DNA from: Candidatus Aveggerthella stercoripullorum
GTDB lineage: Bacteria > Actinomycetota > Coriobacteriia > Coriobacteriales > Eggerthellaceae
Reading direction: 5' to 3'
DNA length: 61,885 nucleotides
NCBI GenBank assembly: GCA_018712955.1
Contig: DVGB01000039.1
Span: 1-61,885 of the forward strand
In this document: positions 52,353 through 61,619 of the stretch, piece by piece
Numbering within the stretch: position 1 is the first letter of the stretch
Layout of the letters: each line of letters begins with the position of its first letter
The notes under the pieces: model-generated
The model's input: the letters and a program-made list of their open reading frames with translations, nothing else
Databases searched by the model: none
What the model was told of the DNA's origin: nothing
Position numbers and translations under genes: made by a program

Positions 52353-52848
52353 CCGTCCGAGCATCACAATCACGCTGTCCCGTACTTCATTAGGCGGATA
52401 CAAAGACAATGCGTGGAGCATAGAGTCAACCCATGCGGATAGCAGCAGCGAAGATTCTAACGAGTCTGGCGAAACGCCTGATGCGTCCGCCGTCGTTTGG
52501 TTTGAGATTCCTGCTGCTGGCGGTGTCAACGGCTATTGGCAATATAGTATTAGAGATCTTGAGCGCTGGGCTCCAGATGGAACGCTGTGGAGATACCAGG
52601 TTACGGAGTCGATGGGCGACGAAGGCGATGAATATCGTGTCGTGACGGGTTCGGCTTATGGAACCGCGCCGCTATCGGAAGAGACAGGTACTTTCTCCGA
52701 TTTGCGAAATTCCCTAAAGGGCAGCCTGTCGGTGCAAAAGCAATGGGAAGATGGCAAAGATCCTTGGGGTCAGCGTCCTGATGCGGTGTATGTTGTTCTG
52801 CAGGCAAAAGTCGGCGATGGCAACTGGGCAATGCCTATGACGTTCTAG
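52318..52848 (+). pseudogene. Giant Cna-B adhesin, part 2 (+1 frame)
   Basis: Directly after the A7 run this frame reads VWDDYNNIFGVDRPSITITL, continuing the interrupted Cna-B repeat, then runs through one full repeat and begins the next (SVQKQWEDGKDPWGQRP). It stops at TAG 52846. The continuation is found in the original frame from about 52827 (GNAYDVLGQIVDPFYG), which needs one extra G in the GGG at 52826-52828. No independent start is evident. Confidence 0.8.
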
Positions 52849-53744
52849 GACAGATTGTCGATCCCTTCTATGGTCTATACGAAGAAGGTCAAGAAACTTT
52901 TCTTGATCAAAATGGCTTTACGCAAGAATTATTGACTCAGAGACTTTATCCCGGCAACAACTGGTCTCATACGTGGGAGAGCTTGCCGACAAAAGTGAAG
53001 CATCCCACCTTGGACGAGAAGTACTACTCCATCTCATACCGTGCGGTCGAATTGTTCGTGGTTGAAGAGTCGATTGACGGGAAAGAGAGCTTGCATTCTC
53101 CGATTAGAGAAGATGAGAACGGTAATCTTGTGAGTCCCCTTCCCGACGAGAAGGATGGATTGTACAGCACAACGCCTGTCCTTTCTTACTTGACGTCGCA
53201 GAAGACGGAGCCGGATGACCAGAATGTCGGCTCGTATTCGACGCTGATCACGAACACGCTGCAGGAGACGTCGCTCAAGCTCACGAAGACGTGGAACGAC
53301 CTGCATGACCAGTGGGGCATGCGCCCGACGGCGGATGATGACGACGCATCGTGGCAGGCTAAGTTCCTGCTCCAGTATGCCGTTGCCGATTCTGCCGAGA
53401 AAACGTGGACATGGATGACCACCAACGGCGAGCAGGCGGCGTCAGATTTGGAAAATGTCGTGTCTTATACCCTAAAGAGTTCGGGCTCGGCTTCTGCCAC
53501 GGTGACGCTGGAGCACCTACCTTTGTGCGATAAAGATGGAAACGAGCTCGAGTATCGCGCGGTCGAGCGTGTTCCCGGCGGCTATGAAGTGGTCGGCGGC
53601 GTCGAGGTCAGTACGCCGTCGCCTGGCGAAAACGTCGAGTTGCAGCCGGGCGAGGACCAACCGGAATCCGCACAGGGCGACTACCAGACGGTCGAGTCCA
53701 AAATGGAGAACGCTGCCGAAGGCGAGACGTCGGGCGTGGTGTAA
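52845..53744 (+). pseudogene. Giant Cna-B adhesin, part 3 (original frame)
   Basis: Frame restored to that of part 1. It completes one Cna-B repeat (LGQIVDPFYG... SHTWESLPTKVKHPTLDEKYYSISYRAVE) and contains another (LKLTKTWNDLHDQWGMRPTADDDD). It ends at an in-frame TAA (53742-53744) after EGETSGVV; the very next codons, IPHQTFENKLLTTSLSGTKEW, continue the protein, so the stop is a single-codon lesion (one base from CAA, GAA or AAA). Confidence 0.8.
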
Positions 53745-56700
53745 ATCCCGCATCAGACGTTCGAGAACAAGCTGCTGACGACTTCGCTTTCGGGAACTAA
53801 GGAGTGGAACGACTACGGTTCGGGCGTTGCACCGAGCTTTGACAGCGGTGAGCGTCCGAAGTTGACGCTGCATCGTGCGGCGAAGGACGCCGACGGTACG
53901 CTTATCAAAGAGGAAGAGGTGTTCGACGCGGCTGGTGTCATGCCGACACCAGTTTGGAGCAATGAGGAAGGCAAAGGCTGGAAGTACTCTTATGGCGTCC
54001 TGCCGGAGACCGATGTCGATGAAAACGAGCAATCAGCGCTTCCTGATGGTGCCCTGCCGAAGACCGATGCGGACGGCAATGAGTACATCTATTGGGTGAC
54101 CGAAGAGTTCAATGAGAAGGACGAGCTCAATGGCTTCGTGCCGGGCTTCTATCCGAACTACGCGAAGGATGACGCCTCGGCGACCACGGTCGATTCTAAC
54201 ACGGGCGATCAGACGGGTGTCGATATCACGAACGTTGCCACGCGCTTTGAACTGAACAAGATTGACAACGCTAATCCTTCCACAAATCTCAACGACGTCG
54301 AGCTTGCCGTCATCTCGTGGACGGACGACACCAAGGTGTACGCCGTGTGGCAGCGTGATTCCGAAGGCAAAGAATCCGGCTGGGTGTGGCCGGACGGCGA
54401 GGACGTGAGTGTCGTGTGGCCTGACGGCATTGGCACGCAGGAGGCGAACATCACGGACTCTGCAATCCCGATGCAAGATGAGAGCGGGAACTATCGTGGA
54501 TACCTCATCGGCGTGCCGGTGGGCGAGTACCGCATTGTCGAGTCTGCTCCCGCGCCGACGGACCATGCCATGGCAGAAGAGATGACGCTGGGAATCAAGG
54601 AAGACGGCACAGTATCGTCTTCCATCCACCCGGAGGGTGTTCCCACTGACGAAGGGAATGGCGGCATCTCGACCGTGACCGTGGTGGACGAGGTCTTCCG
54701 CGGGCACGTCCGGATTACGAAGACGATCCATGCCGAGCAAACGCCCGGAACGTTGCCTGATTCTGAGGCGATCGGCTCGACCGGCAATCCTCTGAAAGGG
54801 GCAAAGTTCAATCTCTATCGCGTCCTGAACGGCGAGGATTATCTAATCGCTGAGGACATAGAAACCGGTGACGGCGGAATCTGGACATCGCAAGGCAGCG
54901 AGATTCCTTTTAAACAAAATCTTAGCAATAACGTGCTGAACAGTGCTTACTACCAGAAGCTTGGCGACGGCCTGCCGCCGGGAGAGTACTACTTCTTGGA
55001 GACCTTCGCGCCCGATGGGGCGACTCCTGATGAAAACAAGGCGAAAACCCCCTTCACTATCGAGCAATCAAACGCTAGCTGCCCGCAGGGTGACCATGGG
55101 CAGGTGGAGGATGTCTGGATTCAGAACCGTCAGTTTGCCGCTTCCGTCGAGGTTCCGAAGTTCGACTCAATTGACGGCTCTCCTGTGACAGGAGCGGAGT
55201 TCAAGCTTGAGTACTGGTCAAGCGGTCATGCCGCCTTCGAAGGAACCGCCGACAAGACGATTGGTGCCACGACGGGTTCGGACGGCATGGTCAGGTTTGG
55301 CACCCTTGTGCAAGGCTCGTACCGTTTGACCGAGTCCAAAGCGCCCGACGGCTACGTCTATGACGAAGAGAACCCGTTCTCAGCGACCTTCGTCATCAAA
55401 GGCAATCATGCTGACAGAACTTTCGACCTAACCAACCAGGATGATCGTGACGCCATTGCATTCACGGTCACGTCTGGCAAAGGCACGTTCGACAATGTGC
55501 GCGGCATCCCGAACGACCGGGATAACGTGGACCTGTCGAGCGTCAAGATCAAAAAGGTGAGCAAAAAGGTCGGCAGCGGGGAAACGAGCACGCCGGTCGA
55601 CGGTGCGCTGTTCGAGCTGCGGATGCAGAGCAGCTACGTCGAGGACCTCTGGCGCACGGTCGCGCGCGATTTGCAAAGCGGCATGTCCTACACGCTCTCG
55701 GAAGACAAAGAAAACATCGCGTATTCGTCCGGGACTGACACGGGCATCCTCGAGATTAACAACTTGCTGTGGGGCACGTATCGCTTGGTCGAAACGACGC
55801 CTGCGCCCGGTCACCATTTCGAGGGTGAAGCGCCGTTCATCGAGTTCGAGATTACGCAGTCTGATGACGGTCAAGAGGGCGCAGGTGGCGGCTCGGGCGA
55901 AGAGGGCGGAAGCGTTTTCGGCCAGCAAAGCGACGAGGCGACGGGCGATGTCGGTTCTGTCCCGGACGAAGGCGCGGACAATGCCTTGGAGGACGGCGCA
56001 CAAGAGCCTTCCGTGCCGACAGGAGCCGTCCTTGACCTTACGGGCGACGACTACGCCATCGTCAACGTGTTGAACGCGCTCGAGCTTTTGAAGGTAAACG
56101 AAGACGACGAGCCCCTCAAGGGCGCCGTGTTCGAGATCAAGCCGGAATGCTCCGGAACGTTCGCCGACGGCACGACCGAGCCGGTGCGTGCTACGACTGA
56201 CGAACAGGGGATGCTTGACTTCGACGGCATGCTTGTTGTCGGTACGACGTACCAGCTTGTTGAGATGGTTGCTCCTGACGGGTACGCACGCATTTCGGAT
56301 GCTCTCGCGATTACAGTGAACGAAGACGGCTCGCTGTCTATCAAGGGCCCCGATGCATATACGTTGGAGCTCGAGAACGGAACGTGCGTGGTCGTGGTCA
56401 ATCAAGAGGCTCCGTACTTCCCGCCATGGAATCCGCCTGACGACGAAGAGGTTGTCGACCCGGACAATCCTGACAACCCGGACGAGCCCACCGACCCCGA
56501 CAATCCGGACAATCCGGACGACCCAACCGATCCGGACAACCCGGACAACCCGGATAACCCGGATAATCCCGACGATCCGACGCCCGACAATCCGGACAAC
56601 CCGAATCCGAGCGATCCTGACCAGCCGGGCACGCCGGACAACCCGAGCACTCCGGACAACCCGAACAACCCGAACACGCCGAGCAACTCGAGCAACCCGA

Positions 56701-56939
56701 GCAGCTCCGGTAGCTCGAGCGCTCCGGGCAAACCGACCGTTTCGACCCCGTCGAAGACCACGTCCACGCCGTCGAAGTCGACTGCGGCAACCACGCCGGT
56801 TGTAACCCTGGCGCGAACAGGCGACCCGACAGCTATCGCCGTAGTAGCGCTGAACCTGGCCGTCGCCCTTTCGACTGCGGTGGCAGTGCTCGTGCTCGCT
56901 CTGCGCAACCGCCGCTCGCGGGAACGCGACGGTAGCTAG
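53745..56939 (+). pseudogene. Giant Cna-B/SpaA adhesin, part 4 (C-terminal, with wall anchor)
   Basis: About 1,064 residues from the codon after the TAA. One more Cna-B repeat (SGTKEWNDYGSG), then SpaA-like domains (LKGAKFNLYRVL, VTGAEFKLEYW, VDGALFELRMQ, LKGAVFEIKPE, each ending in a Y.L.E...P.GY/H motif), a Pro-Asp-Asn repeat stalk (about 56458-56650), a Ser/Thr/Pro linker, and the sorting signal LARTG followed by a hydrophobic helix and RNRRSRERDGS. LAxTG is the type favoured by class E sortases; none is seen here. The first in-frame start is internal, so this part has no start of its own. Confidence 0.85.
56458..56650 (+). repeat. Coding Asp-Asn-Pro repeat
   Basis: Tandem GACAATCCGGACAACCC-like units encode (P-D-N)n with interspersed E, T and S. 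Typical of wall-spanning stalks; near-identical units make recombination-driven length change likely. Confidence 0.85.
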
Positions 56940-56950
56940 CAACTAGCAAA

Positions 56951-56976
56951 CAGGGGCGCCCTGCAGTGCGCCCCTG
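56951..56976 (+). terminator. Hairpin after the adhesin gene
   Basis: Perfect 9-bp stem CAGGGGCGC/GCGCCCCTG, 12 bases after the adhesin stop. Confidence 0.65.
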
Positions 56977-57003
56977 TGCTCTCTCTTCGAAAGTGGTGCA
57001 TCC

Positions 57004-57037
57004 GACTGGACCTCCCCAGGGGGTCCAGTCGCTTTTT
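57004..57037 (+). terminator. Terminator between the adhesin and the DarT-RecQ gene
   Basis: Stem GACTGGACC (57004-57012)/GGTCCAGTC (57022-57030) followed by GCTTTTT. It insulates the downstream operon. Confidence 0.88.
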
Positions 57038-57094
57038 CGTGCGACTGAATTGCGCACATGCCGTGCAATCAGCGTTTCCGCGCCGACAAGTGTC

Positions 57095-60000
57095 ATGCAT
57101 GGTAAGGTGGACATAGCGCGACGATGCCCCTTTTGCGGATACCGTTCGCGTATGGCTGATTATGGTAAGAACCCGCGCTCACGGTGCTGTATTCGCGCAA
57201 TCGCGAGATGGGCTGAGATGGACGAAGCTGTCGCAAACAAACCGCTGCTTTCTGAGGGCACGGAACATGACCTTCGCTACCTGAAAAGCAGGGGCGTAGA
57301 GCACTTTGTGCATTTCACCGCCGTAGATAACCTTGAGAGCATCCTCAAGGATGGCATCCTTCCGAGGGAAATGCTTGACAATCGTAGGAATGACTACAAA
57401 TGGAACGACGCTACCAGATATGACGGCATGAGCCATGTGAACCTGTCTATCACGCACCCGAACATCCAGCTCTTTTTTGCCATGAGGAAGAGACATCCGA
57501 ATCGCGAATATGCGGTTCTGACGGTGAATCCGGCCATTCTTTACCAGTACCCGAAAGAAAGCTCCCAGGGATACCACTTTACATCGACGAACGCGGCAAG
57601 CAGCCGTGCAACGAAGTGCAGCGTCGAGCTCTTGTTCGCTGGCGATAGGCAGGAATACTTCGAGCGGAATTGGCCGACCGACGTTCAGTCCGAGGTGCTC
57701 GTCTCGGGGCCTATTCCAGCAGAGTACATTCTTTCGGTGCAGTTTTCCCGCACAGTAGCGGATTCTGCGGGCTTTTACGGGAGGATAGATCGTCTACGGC
57801 GGATAGCCCAGTCCCGAGGGCTTGCATGCGAGTTCTTGGTTGCGGATCTGATGTTTGAGGATGTTCGACGTATCGCCTCGCAAGGCTCCCCGCGCGAGAA
57901 ATGCGAGCTGTATTTCAAGTCGTGGGCTGCGCGCGAAAGCGACTACCAGCTGCTTTCGGACGAGGTCATGAAGTTGGGCAGGACGAAGACGTTCGACTCC
58001 ATTGCCGTTGCATACGAGGTGGCGCAACGTACTCCAGCGCACGATCGATTGTTTGCAGAAAAAAGGGAGTGGACGCTCGACTATCGCGATGATGGGGTGA
58101 GAATCCATCGAAACAATCAAGAACTCTCGGCTATTTCCGTGTTGGAAAAGATTGTGAACCGTGGATACGTTACCGTGCTGTCTGCTTCGCTAGAGAGCGG
58201 CTTGAAAGCGCTGGGCGAATGCCGTTTCGACACCGAAACAAGGATAGACCTCGCGCACAAAATTCAGTGCTCTATCGTTGAGCTGGCAAAGCGCCAGATC
58301 ATTGGCAACGGGCCTATCGCAACGGTCCTTTCCGACGGCTCCCGCGATACTTGGCTTGACGCTATAACGAAATTGGCACTTGAAGACTTGAAAGAGCTCG
58401 ATGCGGCAGTATGCAGTCTGTATTCGTGCCAGCGACAGCTTGAAGGGGTTGCTCCTGCGCAACAGAGTGAAGGCGGCGGTTTCACGCTCAGGCTAGGAGA
58501 CCGGTACGGGCAATCTGTTGGCGGTGAGGCAGTTATCTCTACAACGAACGTTATTGAGCGCAGGACTCCGTTCTCGTTTACACAGGTGCAGGAGCCCGTG
58601 CCCATCTCAGTGGATGCAAGTAGTATCCGCTTCCTTTTGAACTACCTCTATCGGTTCGATTCATGGCGCGAAGGTCAGTACGAAGCGGTAAAGCGAGGGT
58701 TACAGCGGAAGGACTCCATCGTCCTTCTTCCTACGGGCAGCGGAAAATCCGTCGTATTCCAATTTTTAGCACTGGTCATGCCGGGAGTTTCGTACGTGGT
58801 GTCACCCATTCTGTCCTTGATTGACGACCAGATTGCCAATCTGACAAGACGAGGAATAGGACGCGTGGTCGGCCTCAGCTCCCAGACAAAGGATCGTGAC
58901 GAGGTGGTGGCAGGAATAGCTACCGGCCAATACCTCATGGCGTACATTGCTCCCGAGCGGTTCCAGAACAAGGCGTTTGTTGACAGCGTGAAGAATCATG
59001 CGGAGACGAACGCTGTATCGGTGATAGCGATTGACGAAGCGCATTGTGTCAGCGAATGGGGCCACGACTTCAGGACTTCGTACCTTGGCTTGGCTGACGC
59101 TTGCAGGGAAACGTGCAGAACGGGGAACGCTGTCCCTCCGCTGCTCGCCCTGACCGGCACTGCTTCTACGAGCGTTCTCGCTGACATACAGCATGACCTG
59201 AAGATTGAAGGCAGCGAGGCAATCGTCAAAACTAGGAGTTTCGACCGGCGGGAGATACATTACCGCATCATCCAAGCTCCAAGTTCGCAGAAGCATGATG
59301 CACTCGACCATATTGTGCGCACGCTGATTCCGGCAGATTTGGAGATTTCTGCTCGCAGTGCCTATGCGCCGCAACAGGGTGACGCGACGAACTGCGGTAT
59401 CGTGTTCTGCCAGCACGTAAACGGCACGTTCGGTGTGATGGGAAGCACCGGCATGAGCCAGGGCACGGGCGTGTGGGATCACATGGACCGTCTCTTGCCA
59501 GGCGTTTGCGCCTACTATGCTGGCACGAAACCAAAGCGGTTGGTCGGCGGAAACTGGAACGACGAAAAGAGGGTGCAGGCGGACCGTTTCAAGAATAACG
59601 AAGTCGTTGCTATGGTTGCAACGAAAGCGTTCGGAATGGGTATCGACAAGCCGAACGTGCGTTGGGTGATTCACTTCGGTATGCCCGGCAGCTTGGAATC
59701 CTACTATCAGGAGGTCGGACGCGCGGCACGCGATGGCAAAGATGCGTTCGCGTACCTCATCCTGTCGAACGACTTCAAAGAGGTCAACAAGGCGATTCTT
59801 GATCCGTCCATCACTCCCGTGGACAAAGTCGAAGAATTCGAAAGCAGGAAGCCGAAATACGAAGGAGACGATATCAGCCGAACGCTCTTCTTCCATAAAT
59901 CGACGTTTGCTGGAGTCGAAGCGGAACTCGCGATGGCACGACAGGTGCTCGATCGGTGCGGTCGCGACAACTATACGCGCGGGCGATGGACCGTTTCGTT

Positions 60001-60985
60001 TTTGCAGGCGCAGAAAAACGAAATGGAAAGGGCAATATATCGTTTTCGGCTGCTCGGCGTGTTCGAAAGGTACACGGTCGAATACCATGGTGCAGGGGGT
60101 GGTTGTTTCGTCATCGAGGCGAGTCATGTGCGCGGGGAATCTCTCAGAGAGGCAATCCTTGAGAACTATCTTGCCCACATCAAAAGCTACCTTTCGGACG
60201 CAGCGTATCTAGATGCGGCGAAAGCATCCTTCCTGCAGGCGGTGAGCTCGGCGAAGGATGACCGAGAGTACATCCTGAAGGCAATGTGGCATCTTCTGGC
60301 GGAATTTACTTACAAGGTTATCGAAGAAGGCCGACGGCGCGCGACGCTTACCATGCTCGAGGCTGCCGAACGGGCTGCGGAAGCGTCGACGTGGGAAGAA
60401 ATGGACGGAACGTTCCGCGAGGAGCTGCTTGCATACCTTTCGCTTGGAGATGAGGGCGAGCGGGACGTTCTGTTAGACGTCGTGTATAACGCGACCGACG
60501 CTGCCATTCTGATGCGCGCTGTCGAGAGCGCTTCAGAGCGCGAAGAGAGAGTTCGGCTGTCACGCCGGTCGCTTCGTCTGCTTGAAGACTACCCGCAGAA
60601 CTTTGGACTGTTCTTCACGCTTGCGGCTTTGGAAATGATCGACGGAGAGCCTAAGAGGGCAGTAAGGTACGTCGAATCAATGGTGAAGTTCGGGAAGGAA
60701 AACTACGGCCTGCGTCGCGTTGGCATCTTGGAGAGGCTGCTGGCGTTCTTGCATTCACCTTTGGGCGTGTTGGTAAGTGCAGAGATGCTCAACGACGTGA
60801 CACCAGGCCTGGCAAGGGTGTTCGACCTGAGCGTGGACGAGTTGCTTTCGTCGATCAACACAGAACAGGCGAGATATCTTAAAACTATCAACAGGCTCTA
60901 CTCGTTCGCCACAAACGTGTCAAAGGAGATGCAACAACATCAAGATAGGAGAGGAAATGTACGAATACGAAGTAGTCGAGCTTGA
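57095..60985 (+). CDS. DarT-like ADP-ribosyltransferase fused to a RecQ helicase
   Basis: About 1,296 residues from ATG 57095. A possible short zinc site (CPFCGYRSR...RCC) precedes a DUF4433/DarT-like domain (about 60-220): HFVHFTAVDNLESILKDGILPREM, FTSTNAAS (~162) and QSEVLVSGPIPAEYI (~197, whose Glu matches the DarT catalytic position). After a ~300-residue middle region comes a RecQ core: Walker A LPTGSGKS (~545), IDEAHCVSEWGHDFR (~645), TKAFGMGIDKPNVRWVIHFGMP and YYQEVGRAARDGK (~875), then a ~400-residue C terminus without family match. The start is uncertain (57107, 57152 and 57218 also possible) but must lie after the 57004-57037 terminator. The next gene overlaps by 29 bases. No DarG macrodomain antitoxin is present. 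Confidence 0.87.
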   Translation: MHGKVDIARRCPFCGYRSRMADYGKNPRSRCCIRAIARWAEMDEAVANKPLLSEGTEHDLRYLKSRGVEHFVHFTAVDNLESILKDGILPREMLDNRRNDYKWNDATRYDGMSHVNLSITHPNIQLFFAMRKRHPNREYAVLTVNPAILYQYPKESSQGYHFTSTNAASSRATKCSVELLFAGDRQEYFERNWPTDVQSEVLVSGPIPAEYILSVQFSRTVADSAGFYGRIDRLRRIAQSRGLACEFLVADLMFEDVRRIASQGSPREKCELYFKSWAARESDYQLLSDEVMKLGRTKTFDSIAVAYEVAQRTPAHDRLFAEKREWTLDYRDDGVRIHRNNQELSAISVLEKIVNRGYVTVLSASLESGLKALGECRFDTETRIDLAHKIQCSIVELAKRQIIGNGPIATVLSDGSRDTWLDAITKLALEDLKELDAAVCSLYSCQRQLEGVAPAQQSEGGGFTLRLGDRYGQSVGGEAVISTTNVIERRTPFSFTQVQEPVPISVDASSIRFLLNYLYRFDSWREGQYEAVKRGLQRKDSIVLLPTGSGKSVVFQFLALVMPGVSYVVSPILSLIDDQIANLTRRGIGRVVGLSSQTKDRDEVVAGIATGQYLMAYIAPERFQNKAFVDSVKNHAETNAVSVIAIDEAHCVSEWGHDFRTSYLGLADACRETCRTGNAVPPLLALTGTASTSVLADIQHDLKIEGSEAIVKTRSFDRREIHYRIIQAPSSQKHDALDHIVRTLIPADLEISARSAYAPQQGDATNCGIVFCQHVNGTFGVMGSTGMSQGTGVWDHMDRLLPGVCAYYAGTKPKRLVGGNWNDEKRVQADRFKNNEVVAMVATKAFGMGIDKPNVRWVIHFGMPGSLESYYQEVGRAARDGKDAFAYLILSNDFKEVNKAILDPSITPVDKVEEFESRKPKYEGDDISRTLFFHKSTFAGVEAELAMARQVLDRCGRDNYTRGRWTVSFLQAQKNEMERAIYRFRLLGVFERYTVEYHGAGGGCFVIEASHVRGESLREAILENYLAHIKSYLSDAAYLDAAKASFLQAVSSAKDDREYILKAMWHLLAEFTYKVIEEGRRRATLTMLEAAERAAEASTWEEMDGTFREELLAYLSLGDEGERDVLLDVVYNATDAAILMRAVESASEREERVRLSRRSLRLLEDYPQNFGLFFTLAALEMIDGEPKRAVRYVESMVKFGKENYGLRRVGILERLLAFLHSPLGVLVSAEMLNDVTPGLARVFDLSVDELLSSINTEQARYLKTINRLYSFATNVSKEMQQHQDRRGNVRIRSSRA

Positions 60986-61505
60986 AGAGAAGGCAAAGGC
61001 GATTGTCGGCACGCTGGCAGAGCTCGAAGAGGAAGTTCAGGACCGACGGCGGGCGAACGACGACGCCAGGGCGGCGGTGGAGGCGCTGCGGGATTTGCTG
61101 CACCGACTTGCTGGCGCTACGGACGAAGTACGCAATGCCGCGAGGCTGCTGAACGAAAGCTCTGCATCAGAAGCGGTCGCGAAGCTTGACGAGGACGTTC
61201 GTATTCTTCAAAGCGCACAAGAGCGAATGCAGAAGTCTTCCTGTCAGCTGGAAAAATCCCTTGACCGGGCGGAAGAGGGACTGGCGGAGCGAATGCTCGA
61301 ATTCACTGAGCGCATGGAACGTGCAATCGACGCGCAGTCGAAATCGTTCGACGATGCTATCTCGCGTTTGCGTGCGGAGCAGAAGGAGGCGAACGACACG
61401 CTGGAACGGCGCGTTGTCGAGGCCCTCGCCTCTATGGACGAACGTATTGGAAGAATCGACCGAAACACGCAAAAGGGCTTTGGCAAAGAACGTTCGGCTT
61501 TGTGA
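60957..61505 (+). CDS. Coiled-coil protein partnered with the DarT-RecQ gene
   Basis: Not a recognised family. 182 residues, almost entirely charged heptad coiled coil (VVELEEKAKAIVGTLAELEEEVQD; LEKSLDRAEEGLAERMLEFTERMERAI; RVVEALASMDERIGRID) with no signal or membrane segment. It overlaps the helicase gene by 29 bases in another frame, with AGGAGAGG before ATG, so the two are coexpressed. It could be an assembly scaffold, a sensor or an inhibitor (antitoxin) of the upstream enzyme; these are inferences. Confidence 0.8.
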   Translation: MYEYEVVELEEKAKAIVGTLAELEEEVQDRRRANDDARAAVEALRDLLHRLAGATDEVRNAARLLNESSASEAVAKLDEDVRILQSAQERMQKSSCQLEKSLDRAEEGLAERMLEFTERMERAIDAQSKSFDDAISRLRAEQKEANDTLERRVVEALASMDERIGRIDRNTQKGFGKERSAL

Positions 61506-61619
61506 TTCTTAAGTCGCCTAAAGGTACAATCTGCAATAGGGCAATTGTGCCCTCTCTTGCAATGATTCAAACGTGCTCGGGCTTGCTTGGCCGTGCACAC
61601 AGAAAGGCAACTAAGGCGC
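61506..61619. other. Short intergenic region
   Basis: A TACAAT (61525-61530) is a possible -10 for the last gene; GGGCAATTGTGCCC at about 61539-61552 is a near-palindrome beside it. No terminator hairpin is clear. Confidence 0.35.

Noticed and set aside
53862-53864. An independent start for the C-terminal adhesin part
   Set aside because: It is an internal codon in KLTLHRAAKD with no ribosome site; the same frame is continuous back to the TAA at 53742.
56458-56650. CRISPR array or intergenic tandem repeat
   Set aside because: The repeat is in frame and encodes a Pro-Asp-Asn stalk just before a sortase signal.
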